Positions 45,691 to 56,790 of a stretch of 64,000 nt of DNA are shown piece by piece; the stretch's first letter is position 1, and every line of letters starts with the position of its first letter. The stretch spans positions 43,702,297 through 43,766,296 of the forward strand of contig CM045738.1 of NCBI GenBank assembly GCA_024760905.1, in the 5' to 3' direction. This DNA is from Plotosus lineatus (taxonomy: Eukaryota; Chordata; Actinopteri; Siluriformes; Plotosidae). A program made the position numbers and the translations under genes. Under the pieces are notes generated by a model that ran no database searches, was not told where the DNA came from, and saw only the letters and a program-made list of their open reading frames with translations.

Positions 45691-46536
45691 TCATCTGAAC
45701 TTCAGGTAGGTCGGTGTCGAGTAGTTGAAGAGCAGGAAGTCCATACGGTACAGATTGTACAGCTTCTTCTGATAAAACGGGCTGATGTTGTTGAAGAACC
45801 TGGCCGCCATGCTCTCCGTTGTCCTCGTGCTTTTGGATGAAGCCGGAAAATCCACTTCTCCTTCTGCCCCAGCTAGCTTTAGCACATAGCGCGAGTCCTG
45901 TGCTAGGGTCTCATATTTGCCCACCACGTCGTAGTGAATGAGGCATGGGTGGCAGAGAGCATGCACTCGCTCCCAGTGTTCATTAAAAGGCTCCTCGCGC
46001 TGCGTCTGTGGATCCACCAGGTAGTATACAAACTCCTCAAACGAGACATCACTCCCCTTTTGTAGTGCCTCAGGCTGAGGGTTAGCACGGTGACGCCGTA
46101 TTATCTTGGTGCCGTAGCGTTTGTGGAAGGCCGTGTTGTAGCTTCGTGTGAATTTATTGCGATATGCTGAGACAAGTCTTTCGAAAGGATCTCGCACGAA
46201 TATAAACTTTAGGTAAGTGCGCAGACGTCGATTGATCTCAGCAGTGGAGTACTCCGAAAGTGAACGGAGCCGGCCTGGAGCATGGGCCTCATTAGCGGGG
46301 ATGGCGAGCGGATCACGGTATCTTCCATCACCTGTCAGGACCATCATCGTTCGTTTCCAGTTGGTACAGGCCACCTTGGGTACGTAGCAGTAAAGCAGAC
46401 CATGTTGGTCATCCACCAGCAGATGGCGCAGGTCCTCCGGATTCAGGACACGCCGTTTATGTGTGTGTGTACGACATGCTTTATCCAGGAGCAAACGACG
46501 AGCCTGTAGTGTCCTCCCAACGGCAGAGTGATCCCA
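45691..46536 (-). CDS. chst13: chst13-like carbohydrate sulfotransferase, last coding exon
   Basis: Golgi type II membrane enzyme of the HNK-1/chondroitin 4-O-sulfotransferase family, transferring sulfate from PAPS to GalNAc of chondroitin. The exon starts after acceptor TCTTCAG in phase 0 (WDHSAVGR) and codes 281 residues to the TGA at 45691. Visible: 5'-PAPS site [14 protein letters not shown] (exon residues 49-62), 3'-phosphate site [16 protein letters not shown] (113-128), [30 protein letters not shown], and the terminal [37 protein letters not shown] and [13 protein letters not shown] fit CHST13 better than CHST11 or CHST12. Introns, catalytic residues and frame are intact. slc41a3 lies next door in opposite orientation (3' ends facing), as part of a conserved neighbourhood. 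Confidence 0.93.
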   Translation of the reverse strand, partial: WDHSAVGRTLQARRLLLDKACRTHTHKRRVLNPEDLRHLLVDDQHGLLYCYVPKVACTNWKRTMMVLTGDGRYRDPLAIPANEAHAPGRLRSLSEYSTAEINRRLRTYLKFIFVRDPFERLVSAYRNKFTRSYNTAFHKRYGTKIIRRHRANPQPEALQKGSDVSFEEFVYYLVDPQTQREEPFNEHWERVHALCHPCLIHYDVVGKYETLAQDSRYVLKLAGAEGEVDFPASSKSTRTTESMAARFFNNISPFYQKKLYNLYRMDFLLFNYSTPTYLKFR

Positions 46537-46579
46537 CTGAAGACAGAAACAATACAATTAGAAATCAGAAATCGTTGAA

Positions 46580-46915
46580 AATGGGCAGTGCTGGCCCAGC
46601 GGTAGGGCGCTACTGATCCCAAGGTCAGGGGTTCAAGCCCTACCATCACCGGGTTGTCACTGCTGTCCCCCAGTACAGCTAATTGGGTTATTAAAGGCCG
46701 GCCATGTCTCTCACTGACTGATTTGAGGCTGTGAAAAAAACTATTGCTGACTTTCGACAAGAGTAGCTGCATAGCCGTCAGCATGTTTCTGTCCTGCGAT
46801 GGCCTGGTGAGCTGTCCAGGGTGTAATTTACCATCGGCCAGAGTTGGCGGAGAGGTGCGCCAGCCTCCCCAGGACCCGAATCAGGATTAAGCGATTCGGA
46901 AAATGAATCAATGAA
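46580..46915 (+). repeat. SINE-A with L2-like tail, complete
   Basis: Head GGGCAGTGCTGGCCCAGCGG with B box GGGTTCAAGCCCT (46629-46641). Body AATTGGGTTATTAAAGGCCG. Tail CTGTCCAGGGTGTAATTTAC and GATTAAGCGATTCGGAAAAT, ending (AATG)n. Confidence 0.85.
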
Positions 46916-46969
46916 TAATCGTTGAAAATTGAGCGCCTCCTGCTGCCTGAAAGGTGACTTACAGTTTTA

Positions 46970-47286
46970 TTCATTCGTTTTCTGAACCGCTTGATCCTAA
47001 TTAGGGGCCTTGAGGAGGCGGGCACCCGGCTCATCAGACTCTGAGCGAGGGCAGAGTACACCTTGGATAGCTCACCAGGCTATCATTGGGCCAAAACATG
47101 ATTTGGAACAGCCACTTAACCTACTGTGCATGTTTTTGGGCTGTGGGAGGAAACCAGAGTACCCGGAGGAAACCCATGTAAGTACAGGGAGAACACGTAA
47201 ACTCCACACTGAAACAGCCGAACTGGGAATTGAACCCAGGACCTTGTTGCTGTGAGCTAGACATGCTAACCACTGTGCCACTACTT
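46970..47286 (-). repeat. SINE-B with L2-like tail, complete
   Basis: Tail TTCTGAACCGCTTGATCCTA and AGAGTACACCTTGGATAGCT. Body ACGTAAACTCCACACTGAAA. B box GGGAATTGAACCCAG. Ends CTAACCACTGTGCCACTAC. Confidence 0.85.
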
Positions 47287-47334
47287 AGTTTTATAAAAAC
47301 AAATAATCTTATATGTCCACACAACAGATACAGG

Positions 47335-47465
47335 CCCTGCAATGGCATGGCAAGCTGTCCAGGGTGTACCCTGCCGTTATCCAGTGTTGTCTGAGATGGA
47401 CTCCAGCCTCCCCGCAACCCTAACTAGGATTAAGTAGGTTACAAAACGAATGAAAGACTGAAAGA
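47335..47465 (+). repeat. L2-like tail fragment
   Basis: CAAGCTGTCCAGGGTGTACC through AACTAGGATTAAGTAGGTTA, ending in ATGA-type repeats; no head. Confidence 0.75.
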
Positions 47466-47604
47466 ATCAATGACAAGAACCCTGTTCACAGGAAAAGTCC
47501 ATGTGTCAGAATCAGAACTACAGCAGGTCTTATTTTCTGCATCACATAGACGCATAAGTTCTACGTTCAGATTATTAACCGTAAACATCAGTACCACAGT
47601 ATCT

Positions 47605-48904
47605 TCTTTTTATTTTCCTTTCAGCTGTTCCCTTCAGGGGTCACCACAGTGAATCATCTGCCTCCATTTCACCCTATCCTCTGCATCTTCTCCTCTTACT
47701 CCAACTACCTTCCTACCTGTCTCCCTGATCACATGAGCTGTAGTTGTCCAGTCATCTGGAAGCACTTCCTGACCACCCAAAGCCATTTTCAACTCCTCCT
47801 TGAAGACAACACGACACTCTTCCTTTTCAGCTTCCACCACTTTGTCTTCTGCTCTGCCTTTGCCTTCTTCACCTTCCTCACCATCAGCGTCATCCTGCAC
47901 ACCACCATCCTATGCTGTTTGGCAACACTCTCACCCACTACTACTTTGCAGTCACTGAGTTCCTTCAAATTACATCACCTACACAAGATGTCGTCTACCT
48001 GTGTGCTCCTACCTCCGCTTTTATAAGTCACCCTATGCTCCTCTCTCTTCTGGAAGAAAGTATTCACCACAGCCATTTCCATCCTTTTTGCAAAATCTAC
48101 CAACATCTGTCCTTCTGTGTTCCTGTCCTGGATACCAAACCTGCCCATCACTTCCTCGTCCCCTCTGTTTCCTGCACCAACATGTCCATTGAAGTCTGCA
48201 CCAATGTCCACTCTTTCACCTCTGGGGTTACTCTGCATCACTTCATCTAACTCCCTCCAGAATCTCTCCTTCTCTTCTCGCTCACATCCTGCCTGTGGGG
48301 CATAAGCACTAACCACATTAAACATCACACCTTCAGTTTCTAACTTGAGACTCATCACTCTGTCTGACACTCTTTTCACTTCTAGAACATTCCTGACAAA
48401 CCCCTCCTTCAAGATGACTCCGACTCCATTTCTCTTCCCATCCACACCATGATAAAACAGCTTAAACCCTGCTCCTAAGCCTTGCGACCTTTCCACCTGG
48501 TCTCCTGAACACACAGTATGTCCACCTTCCTCCTCTGCATCATGTCAGCCAGCTCTCTACCTTTTCCTGCCATAGTTCCAACATTCAAAGTCCCTACTCT
48601 CAGTCCTAGACTCATGCCTTTCCTCTTCTCTCTCTGCCTACGGACACGCCTCCCGCCTCTCCTTCTTCGACGTCTTCGACCAACAGTAGTCCAATTTCCA
48701 CCAGCACCCTGTTGTTTAACAGCACTGATGTCATTGTTAACCCGGGCCTCAACCGATCCAGTATGAATTTTTTGTTGTGACTCGCATGCTTTATTTGGCA
48801 TTTGTTTTACGCCGGATGCCCTTCCTGACGCAACCCTCTGCATTTATCCGGGCTTGGGACCGGCGTGAGGGAGAGACACTGGCTTGTGGCCCTCCCTCAC
48901 GGCT
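47605..48904 (-). mobile_element. RTE-like LINE, internally deleted
   Basis: The minus strand has the LINE 5' region (GCCGTGAGGGAGGGCCAC, GGAAGGGCATCCGGCGTAAA), then an endonuclease ORF with breaks: MSLGLRVGTLNVGTMAGKG, DILCVQETRWKG, GLGAGFKLFYHGVDGKRNGV, ADFNGHVGAGNRG, RVTYKSGGRSTQVDDILC. After TTAHVIRETGRK it jumps straight to VVGVRGEDAEDRVKWRQMIH, the ORF end, so the reverse-transcriptase domain (about 1.7 kb in the copy at 59742) is missing. The QETRWKG and GTLNVGTM motifs resemble RTE/BovB-type endonucleases (CFDP2-like proteins). Confidence 0.85.
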
Positions 48905-49232
48905 GCATTAAATACATATTCAATGCTATAAACGCTTATCATAATTAAACATTAAAAAAATAATGCATAGGATGTAAATAAAATATAAATACACACAAAC
49001 AGATACGCGCAAACACACAGATGCGCACCTCACATAAAAATGTAATTAGTTTTATTGGGTTTTTTGGGTTTTTTTGCATGATTGGCCTTGTTTTGCAGTA
49101 TTTCCCTTAACTTTTCCCCTATTTTTCTTTAATGTTCTTATTTTTTAATTTTTCGATGAATATTTTTGAAAAACCCGCGATGTACTGAAGCCGCAGAAAC
49201 TGAAGCACGAAGTAGCGAGGGATCCCTGTAAT
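48905..49232 (-). mobile_element. MITE (CCCTCGC family), copy 6, truncated
   Basis: AATACATATTCAATGCTATA to GCGAGGGATCCCTGTA. Its 3' part is cut exactly where the LINE 5' end begins (48904/48905), so the LINE landed in it or a deletion joined the two. Confidence 0.8.
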
Positions 49233-50114
49233 TCACCTTCTGCCCTGTGGACCATAGGACGTTCTGTACTTTTTTCTTTTCTATGACAACTTTTGGACTA
49301 TTCCGTTTATAACATGATGAATGATCAGAATATCAAGAACAAAATGGAAAATCTTCCGAAAATTATGCTCCACTCAGTATCTGCTGGTCGTTGGTTCATT
49401 TTAGGTGTTTTAGGTTACAATAGTTTTGTTTTCCTGCTTGTGCAAAATTAGCTCCTCCCACTCACACAAAAGCAGTTTGACTCCCCTGGTTCCTAATCTG
49501 AATGCAGCTACTAGATGTGGTTTCTGTTATACAATAGTGCATGTAAAAGTAGGCGGAGTTTTACTACAGACTGAGGAAAAGACCAATGATACATGCAGTT
49601 AATATGTACTAATTGAAATATGCAGAATTTGGAATTAGTAACCGCAACATGTGATTTTTTTTCCATGGGTCTGGATCAGTACAGGAAGTTGGCAATACTA
49701 TAACAGCAGTGGAAATGCCATGTCAAGCCCATTTGTTTCTGCACCAAAGGTAAAAAAAAACTGGTTCGTAGAGAAGTGCTGATGATGTAGAAGATAGGAT
49801 CTGCTGTAGTATTGATTCTGACTCAGATACATTTCCTGTGAACTGAGTTCTCAAGTATTATTTTGAGGAGGAACATCTGCATGACTCAGATTTTACAAGA
49901 ACTGTTTAATATTCCATAAAGGCAAAAGCCACCATTGAAATATGAAATAAAAAATACCAAAAAAACTCTCCATCCAGCTAAATGTTCTCAGAGAGTCCCT
50001 CAGGAGTTCAGCCGAACATCTGTGTGTAGGAACCACCACAAATCACTTCCTCATTTCCTCATTATTCAGTTTTATCTTCAAATCAGTGAACATTGATACT
50101 ACCCATTCCTGAAA
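49233..50114. other. No gene recognised
   Basis: Unique-looking intronic DNA. Confidence 0.5.
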
Positions 50115-50425
50115 TCCAATCTCCACCTCTACCACAACTTCATCTCCACAACTTCAACTCCACCTCACCTTCATCTCCACCTCCATCTCCACCTCAATCT
50201 TCTCCATAGCTTCCAACACCGCCTCCACCTCACCTTCATCTCCACTTCTCCACAATTTCATCTCCACCTTACATTTATCTCCACCATCTACACGATTTCA
50301 TCCCCACCTCACTTTTATCTCCACCTCCATCTTCGCCACAACTTCAACACCACCTCCACTTCAACTTCATCTACACCTTCTCCACAACTTCATCTCGACC
50401 TCTACCAAAATTTCATGTCCATGTC
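50115..50425. repeat. Degenerate CTCCACCTC/ACTTCATCTC repeat
   Basis: Tandem variants of TCATCTCCACCTCCA and ACAACTTCA, nearly free of G on the plus strand; irregular unit length. Confidence 0.75.
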
Positions 50426-50639
50426 CACATGATAAAGTGTTTCTATTTTTTATTTCTGAAACAGGAGACAACAGAACAGTCAATCATCATAAACCTGAGC
50501 GATTGTGTGTGTGTGTGTGTGATTGTGTGTGTGTGTTTCTGTATTTGTGTGTGTGTTTGTTTGTCTGTGTGTGTGTGTGTGTATTTTGTTTATTGGCATT
50601 TATCATTACAAAGCACATCTAAGTCCTGTAGTTATTTCC

Positions 50640-51110
50640 TGTTCAAGTCCCTTCTAAATGTTGAAACAACATTAACTCAGATATCGAACCTGATTTGAGA
50701 ATCTATTTCGCACATTTTCGATGTGGAACTTTCAAACTTTGCACTGAGACTGCGAGATATAAAAATGTTCCTTATAATTTAAGATTTTGTTCTTTATGTG
50801 AGAAAAACAATATCTATGAAATTGAAGATGAAATCCATGTAATACTTTATTGCAAAGGCTACACGGGTATAAGAAATACATTATTAAGTAAATATTTGAA
50901 GTATCCCTTATCACAACACGGTTTTATTAATATTATGTCACCAACTGATGTTAATGCAATCCGTAACCTCTGCTTATTTCTTATCCATGTTCAGAAAATC
51001 AGAAATTCAACTGGTCTACAACAATAGTTCATGCTTTCATTTATTCATTTTTGTCTGTATTTTGGGATAATGACCTTTTATTGAATAAAATGTCTGTCTG
51101 TCTGTCTGTC
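50640..51110 (+). mobile_element. LINE 3' fragment (ORF2 C-terminus)
   Basis: The frame from about 50695 reads AHFRCGTFKLCTETARYKNV, CSLCEKNNIYEIEDEIHVIL and YC, then a stop at 51025-51027. The CxxC...H...C arrangement after FRCGxxxLxxExGRY is the C-terminal zinc-knuckle region found in several non-LTR retrotransposon ORF2 proteins. It is followed by AATAAAATG and (TGTC)n, which would be its 3' tail. Family not determined. Confidence 0.65.
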
Positions 51111-51122
51111 TCTGTGTGTGTA

Positions 51123-51167
<45 letters not shown>

Positions 51168-52558
51168 TTGTGTGTATGTATGTTTGTGTGTGTCTGTATG
51201 TGTGTATGTTTGTGAGTGTGCGTGTTTGTGTTTGTGAGTGTTTGTGTGTTTGTGAGTGTGTGCGTGTTTGTGTGTGCGTGTTTGTGTGTCTTAGTGAGTG
51301 TGTGTGTTTGTGAGTGTGTGTTTGTGAGTGTTTGTGTGTATGTATGTTTGTGTGTCTGTATGTGTGTGTTTGTGAGTGTTTGTTTGTGAGTGTGTGCGTG
51401 TTTGTGAGTGCGTGTGTTTGTGAGTGTGTGTTTGTGTGTATGTATGTTTGTGTGTGTCTGTATGTGTGTGTGTTTGTGAGTGTTTGTGAGTGTGTGCGTG
51501 TTTGTGTTTGTGTGTTTGTGAGTGTGTGCGTGTTTGTGTGTGTTTGTGAGTGTGTGCGTGTTTGTGTGTGTTTGTGAGTGTGTGCGTGTTTGTGTGTCTT
51601 AGTGAGTGTGTGTGTTTGTGAGTGTGTGTTTGTGAGTGTTTGTGTGTATGTATGTTTGTGTGTCTGTATGTGTGTGTGTTTGTGAGTGTTTGTTTGTGAG
51701 TGTGTGCATGTTTGTGTGTGTGTTTGTGAGTGCGTGTGTTTGTGAGTGTGTGTTTGTGAGTGTTTGTGTGTATGTATGTTTGTGTGTCTGTATGTGTGTG
51801 TGTTTGTGAGTGTTTGTTTGTGAGTGTGTGTGTGTTTGTATGTCTTAGTGAGTGTGTGTGTTTGTGAGTGTTTGTGTGTATGTATGTTTGTGTGTCTGTA
51901 TGTGTGTGTGTTTGTGAGTGTTTGTTTGTGAGTGTGTGGATGTTTGTGTGTTTGTGAGTGCGTGTGTTTGTGAGTGTGTGTTTGTGAGTGTTTGTGTGTA
52001 TGTATGTTTGTGTGTGTCTGTATGTGTGTGTGTTTGTGAGTGTTTGTTTGTGAGTGTGTGCATGTTTGTGTGTGTTTGTGAGTGCGTGTGTTTGTGAGTG
52101 TTTGTTTGTGAGTGTGTGCATGTTTGTGTATGTTTGTGTGTGTGTGTCTGTGTGTGTGCGTGTTTGTGTGTGTTTGTGAGTGTGTGCAAGTTTGTGTGTC
52201 TTAGTGAGTGTGTGTGTTTGTATGTTTGTGTGTGTCTGTATGTGTGTGTGTTTGTGAGTGTTTGTGTGTGAGTGTGTGCATGTTTGTGTATGTTTGTGTG
52301 TGTGTGTATGTGTGTGTGTCTGTGTGTGTGCATGTTTGTGTGTGTTTGTGAGTGTGTGCATGTTTGTGTGTCTTAGTGAGTGTGTGCATGTTTGTGTATG
52401 TTTGTGTGTGTGTGTCTGTGTGTGTGCGTGTTTGTGTGTGTTTGTGAGTGTGTGCAAGTTTGTGTGTCTTAGTGAGTGTGTGTGTTTGTATGTTTGTGTG
52501 TGTCTGTATGTGTGTGTGTTTGTGAGTGTTTGTTTGTGAGTGTGTGCATGTTTGTGTA

Positions 52559-52594
<36 letters not shown>

Positions 52595-52850
52595 TGTGTG
52601 TGTGCGTGTTTGTGTGTGTTTGTGAGTGTGTGCATGTTTGTGTGTCTTAGTGAGTGTGTGCATGTTTGTGTATGTTTGTGTGTGTGTGTCTGTGTGTGTG
52701 CGTGTTTGTGTGTGTTTGTGAGTGTGTGCAAGTTTGTGTGTCTTAGTGAGTGTGTGTGTTTGTGAGTGTTTGTGTGTATGTATGTTTGTGTGTGTCTGTA
52801 TGTGTGTGTGTTTGTGAGTGTTTGTTTGTGAGTGTGTGCATGTTTGTGTA

Positions 52851-52886
<36 letters not shown>

Positions 52887-53028
52887 TGTGTGTGTGCGTG
52901 TTTGTGTGTGTTTGTGAGTGTGTGCATGTTTGTGTGTCTTAGTGAGTGTGTGTGTTTGTATGTTTGTGTGTGTCTGTATGTGTGTGTGTTTGTGAGTGTT
53001 TGTTTGTGAGTGTGTGCGTGTTTGTGTA

Positions 53029-53083
<55 letters not shown>

Positions 53084-53085
53084 AT
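51111..53085. repeat. GT-rich satellite with higher-order structure
   Basis: About 2 kb of (TG)n variants: TTTGTGAGTG, TGTATGTATGTTTG, GTGTGCATGTTTG. The anchor CTTAGTGAG recurs near 51288, 51598, 51845, 52199, 52371, 52467, 52643, 52739 and 52938. The spacings 172-96-176-96 show a duplicated block of about 270 bp. The long His/Thr-rich frames on the minus strand (up to 388 codons) and Cys/Val frames on plus are repeat translations. Confidence 0.95.
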
Positions 53086-53366
53086 AAGTAAATATACACA
53101 TGGACTTTCTCACCCCCAACTGAACATGAGCAGAACCACACGCAGTGAGTTTGTGTGCCAGCTCCAATTTTCTTGGAGCTGATGATGTTGTCTGAACAGG
53201 AGAAAACCGGATCTTTCTGGAATTTGGGTGCTTTGTGTTGTATTTTAGGTTTTATTTTGTTCTGTAAGATTATCTTCGCCTGACGACCAACATCCCGACA
53301 ATAACGGGCTTAAACTTAAAGATTAAATAAAGATTCGACTAATAAAAATCCTCTTACAGTAATTAC
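53086..53366. other. Intronic DNA next to chst13 exon
   Basis: No feature apart from the adjoining donor site. Confidence 0.5.
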
Positions 53367-53449
53367 CTGATCTCCATCAAACCGCGTCTGTAGGGGGGTT
53401 CTCCTCAATTTTCCTGGCAAACCAGGTCTTCCCAAGAGGTGCTCTGTTC
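53367..53449 (-). CDS. chst13: chst13 upstream coding exon
   Basis: 83 nt between acceptor GTGTAG and donor CAG|GTAATT. It enters with two bases of a split codon and leaves in phase 0, matching the start of the 45691-46536 exon. It codes (x)TEHLLGRPGLPGKLRRTPLQ and TRFDGDQ. Human CHST13 has WLGGEKRSPLQKLYDLDQ at the equivalent place between the membrane anchor and the catalytic domain (recalled), so the stem region is conserved. The preceding exon with the signal anchor was not found in the window. Confidence 0.75.

Positions 53450-53451
<2 letters not shown>

Positions 53452-53488
<37 letters not shown>
53452..53488 (-). promoter_or_regulatory. chst13: (TG)n tract serving as the chst13 3' splice-site tract
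   Basis: On the minus strand about 18 TG units end in TAG and the exon starts directly after. There is no ordinary polypyrimidine tract. UG repeats are bound by TDP-43 and affect acceptor use, as known for CFTR exon 9. Confidence 0.6.
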
Positions 53489-53491
<3 letters not shown>

Positions 53492-54154
53492 GTATAAACA
53501 CAATCAGGAGCTGTATCTGTCTCACTAACGTTCATCTTCATCTATAAAATAAAACCTTCGACTCCACTTCTGAACAACAAGCTCTTCTCACTGCGGTGAA
53601 AACAATCGGTTCTTCCAGCTGTTTAAAAATTTAATCAAATGATAATCCCTTGATTACTGACGTACATCATCACGATTTTACAGGATCCGTTACTCGAATA
53701 AATCATTCAGTGCGTTTATAGATCTTACGGGCATAAAGCACATGACCTCATGCTTCCCGTAGGAGTTCACTCTGTAAACTACAAATGGCTGACAGACGCG
53801 ATCGAATGCACTACCCTGTGTTTTTCTTATTTGTTTGTTTGTTTGTTTTTGGTGGGGGGGGGCATGAGTTGGAATTTCGAGAACATTAACACTACAGAGT
53901 AACAAAAACTTCGGCGTATCGTCTCTCTCTGGTCAGGACTGAATGAAACGATGGAAACTATTTACTGAAGTCACTCGTGAGGGTCGGATGATGATTCTGG
54001 TTACCGCCGACTTCAACTTTTCTTTATCAATTTTAAGGCTCAGTGTGCTGAGCGCGGGTTTCCTGAGGACAGTCGTGTTCTGAATACCTGGTTGACCCAC
54101 AGAAAAACTTATCTCAGAGAGCCAGTAACCCGTTTACCTCAAATGCTGCATGTA
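53489..54154. other. No gene recognised
   Basis: Presumably the preceding chst13 intron. No further chst13 exon was recognised. Confidence 0.4.
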
Positions 54155-54160
54155 CTGGAT

Positions 54161-54191
<31 letters not shown>

Positions 54192-54340
54192 AGGGAGGGA
54201 GGGAGGGGCGAGGGGATTGAAAGAGGGGAGGAGAGGGGGAGAGAGAGAGAGATAAAGCGAGAGAGAGAGAGAAAGGGACAGAAAGGGAAAGAGGGGGAGA
54301 GGGATGGAGAAGGAGAGAGAGAGAGAGAGAGAGAGAGAGA
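54155..54340. repeat. (GA)n-rich compound microsatellite
   Basis: GAGA runs interspersed with GGGA and AGGGG units; the plus strand is nearly pure purine over 180 bp. Confidence 0.9.
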
Positions 54341-54460
54341 ACATAGCGTGCAGCATAACACAGACCATCCCTGTGCATTATATGTGCAAAAAATAACGTG
54401 CAACAAAACAATAAAGTGGAGCTAAATAACAATAACAACAATAATAAAGTTCCGTTCAGT

Positions 54461-54690
54461 TTATTTTCTGTAACCGCTTAATCCTAATTAGGGTCGCAGG
54501 GAGGCTGGCGCCCATCCCAGCCGACTCCGGGCGAGGGCAGAGTACACCCTGGACAGCTCGCCACGTTGACGGCTATGCAGCTCCTCTTGTTGAAAGGCAG
54601 CAATGGTTCTTTTACATGAACCTCACACCATAGACAGTGACAGACACGACAGGCCTTTCATAACCCAGTTCGCTACACTGGGGGGGCAAT
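54461..54690 (-). repeat. SINE-A with L2-like tail, head missing
   Basis: CTTAATCCTAATTAGGGTCG, AGAGTACACCCTGGACAGCT, GGCAGCAATGGTTCTTTTAC. A small deletion removes the CAGGCCATCGCAGGGCAGAA segment. Confidence 0.85.
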
Positions 54691-54772
54691 AATAAAGTGA
54701 AACGTTAAAGTAAACAACATGAAATGCATGAGATGTAAATCAGTTCAATTCTCAGCAAAACTCGGTTTAGGG

Positions 54773-54986
54773 CAGCCATGGAATAATGGTTATAGAGATG
54801 GTGTTGGGACTGGAAGGTTGCTGGTTTGATTCCCAAACTAACCGAAAAAATGTGTGGTGTTGGGGAAGTGAGCTTCGCCTCCCCTCACCTTCCCTCCTTT
54901 CACATTCATAGCTGAAGGGCCCTTGAGCAAGGGCCCTAACCTCCACCTGCTCTCCTGGTTCTACAATATGTTTCAGCCCACTGCTC

Positions 54987-55041
<55 letters not shown>
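54773..55041 (+). repeat. SINE-D, tRNA-derived, ending in (GT)n
   Basis: GCAGCCATGGAATAATGGTT head with B box GGTTTGATTCCC (54824-54835). Body CCCTTGAGCAAGGGCCCTAA and TTCAGCCCACTGCTCC, then a GT microsatellite (54990-55041). Only copy in the window. Confidence 0.75.
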
Positions 55042-55042
<1 letters not shown>

Positions 55043-55513
55043 CACTGTTTACATGCATTTGTGTGCGTGTTGACTTTAGATGGGATAAATGCAGAATACA
55101 AAATTTCCCTTGAGGAATTAATACAGTATAAAATAAAATAAATGTCCGTGATTTAGACGGTGAAAATATTTACATGGTGAAACTGGGCTTATGGGCAACT
55201 GTGCAGCATCATACTTCAGTCAATAAATCGATCGCTATGTTGTGCTGGTACATTGGCATGAGGACATTATTCTGGTTAAAGGCCCTAATAAGAGCCAAAC
55301 CAAGTTTATATCAAATTAAAACAAAACAAAACTAGAAATCATGAAACAAACTGATTCAGTCCTCAGACTCCTGATTACTCAGCGTGATGACTTCATCTGC
55401 ATGAGTCGGAAGTCGACGAGATGTTTCTTGGTGTAAAGTTGGAATTCTATAACTTAAAGTAGTAAATAAAAACATACAAAGGTCGTATTTTGTGCTGCAG
55501 TGTCTGAATACTG
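55042..55513. other. No gene recognised
   Basis: Unique-looking sequence. Confidence 0.5.
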
Positions 55514-55718
55514 ATGTTTTTTTTCCATTGTTCCAGCATGTTTCTGTACATGTGGCTGATCCGAGCTTCTGAGGGAAAGTGTTTGGGTGGATTTGTGGAG
55601 AAGAATCAGCAGACGTTCCTGTGTATCTGCGAGTGGCTCAGGGAGCAGATTTCAGCTCCTCCTCACATTAAAAATGGACTACAGGAACAGTGTATTCTCT
55701 CCAGCAGTCGCCCTCCTC

Positions 55719-55723
<5 letters not shown>
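55514..55723 (+). other. Unidentified open segment, possible exon
   Basis: A non-repetitive frame reads MFLYMWLIRASEGKCLGGFV and EKNQQTFLCICEWLREQISA before running into a (CA)n repeat at 55724. It begins just after TTGTTCCAG, which could be a 3' splice site. The composition looks more coding-like than its surroundings, but I recognise no family and see no clear donor. Confidence 0.25.
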
Positions 55724-56299
<576 letters not shown>

Positions 56300-56676
56300 A
56301 ATTAGGGTCATGGTGAGACTGGTCTATTTTTAGCAAGGGCCAGGTGCACCGTAAACAGCTCGCCTGACCATCGCAGAGCAACAACAACAACAACAACAAC
56401 AATAATAATAATAATAATAATAATTATACCCGCAGTGCAGCTAACTGGGTTTTCAATGACCGGCCATGTCTCTCACTGTCTATGGGGCGAGGTTCAGGTA
56501 AAAGACCCATTGCTGACTTTCGACAAGAGGAGCTGCATCACCATCAGGGTGTTTCTGCCCCGCGATGGCCTAGCGAGATGTCCAGGGTGTACTCTGCCCT
56601 CGCCCAGAATCGGCTGGGATGGGCACCAGCCTCCCTGTGACCTTAATTACAATTAAGCAGTTACAGAAAATGAACG

Positions 56677-56680
<4 letters not shown>
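56300..56680. repeat. Two SINE-A-related pieces in opposite orientation
   Basis: 56300-56380 is a minus-strand tail fragment (TAATTAGGGTCATGGTGAGA). After (CAA)n(TAA)n, 56424-56665 is a plus-strand SINE-A body (TGCAGCTAACTGGGTTTTCA) with the L2-like tail (CCAGGGTGTACTCTGCCCTC), ending in (AAT)n at 56678-56714. Confidence 0.8.
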
Positions 56681-56714
<34 letters not shown>

Positions 56715-56743
56715 TTGTTGTATATCACAATTAGTTTAATTCA

Positions 56744-56790
<47 letters not shown>

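Larger units (their letters stand above)
46537..53366 (-). other. chst13: chst13 intron
   Basis: 6.8 kb, filled with SINEs, an internally deleted LINE, a MITE, a LINE 3' fragment and a 2-kb GT-rich satellite, listed individually. Confidence 0.75.

Noticed and set aside
45574..46509. Plus-strand frames opposite chst13
   Set aside because: Antisense of a strongly conserved sulfotransferase exon.
51291..53167. Long minus-strand frames (up to 388 codons) rich in His and Thr
   Set aside because: Translations of the GT-rich satellite; open only because the repeat has no stop codons in that strand.
54114..54441. Ser/Leu- and Arg/Glu-rich frames
   Set aside because: Translations of the (GA)n tract on either strand.
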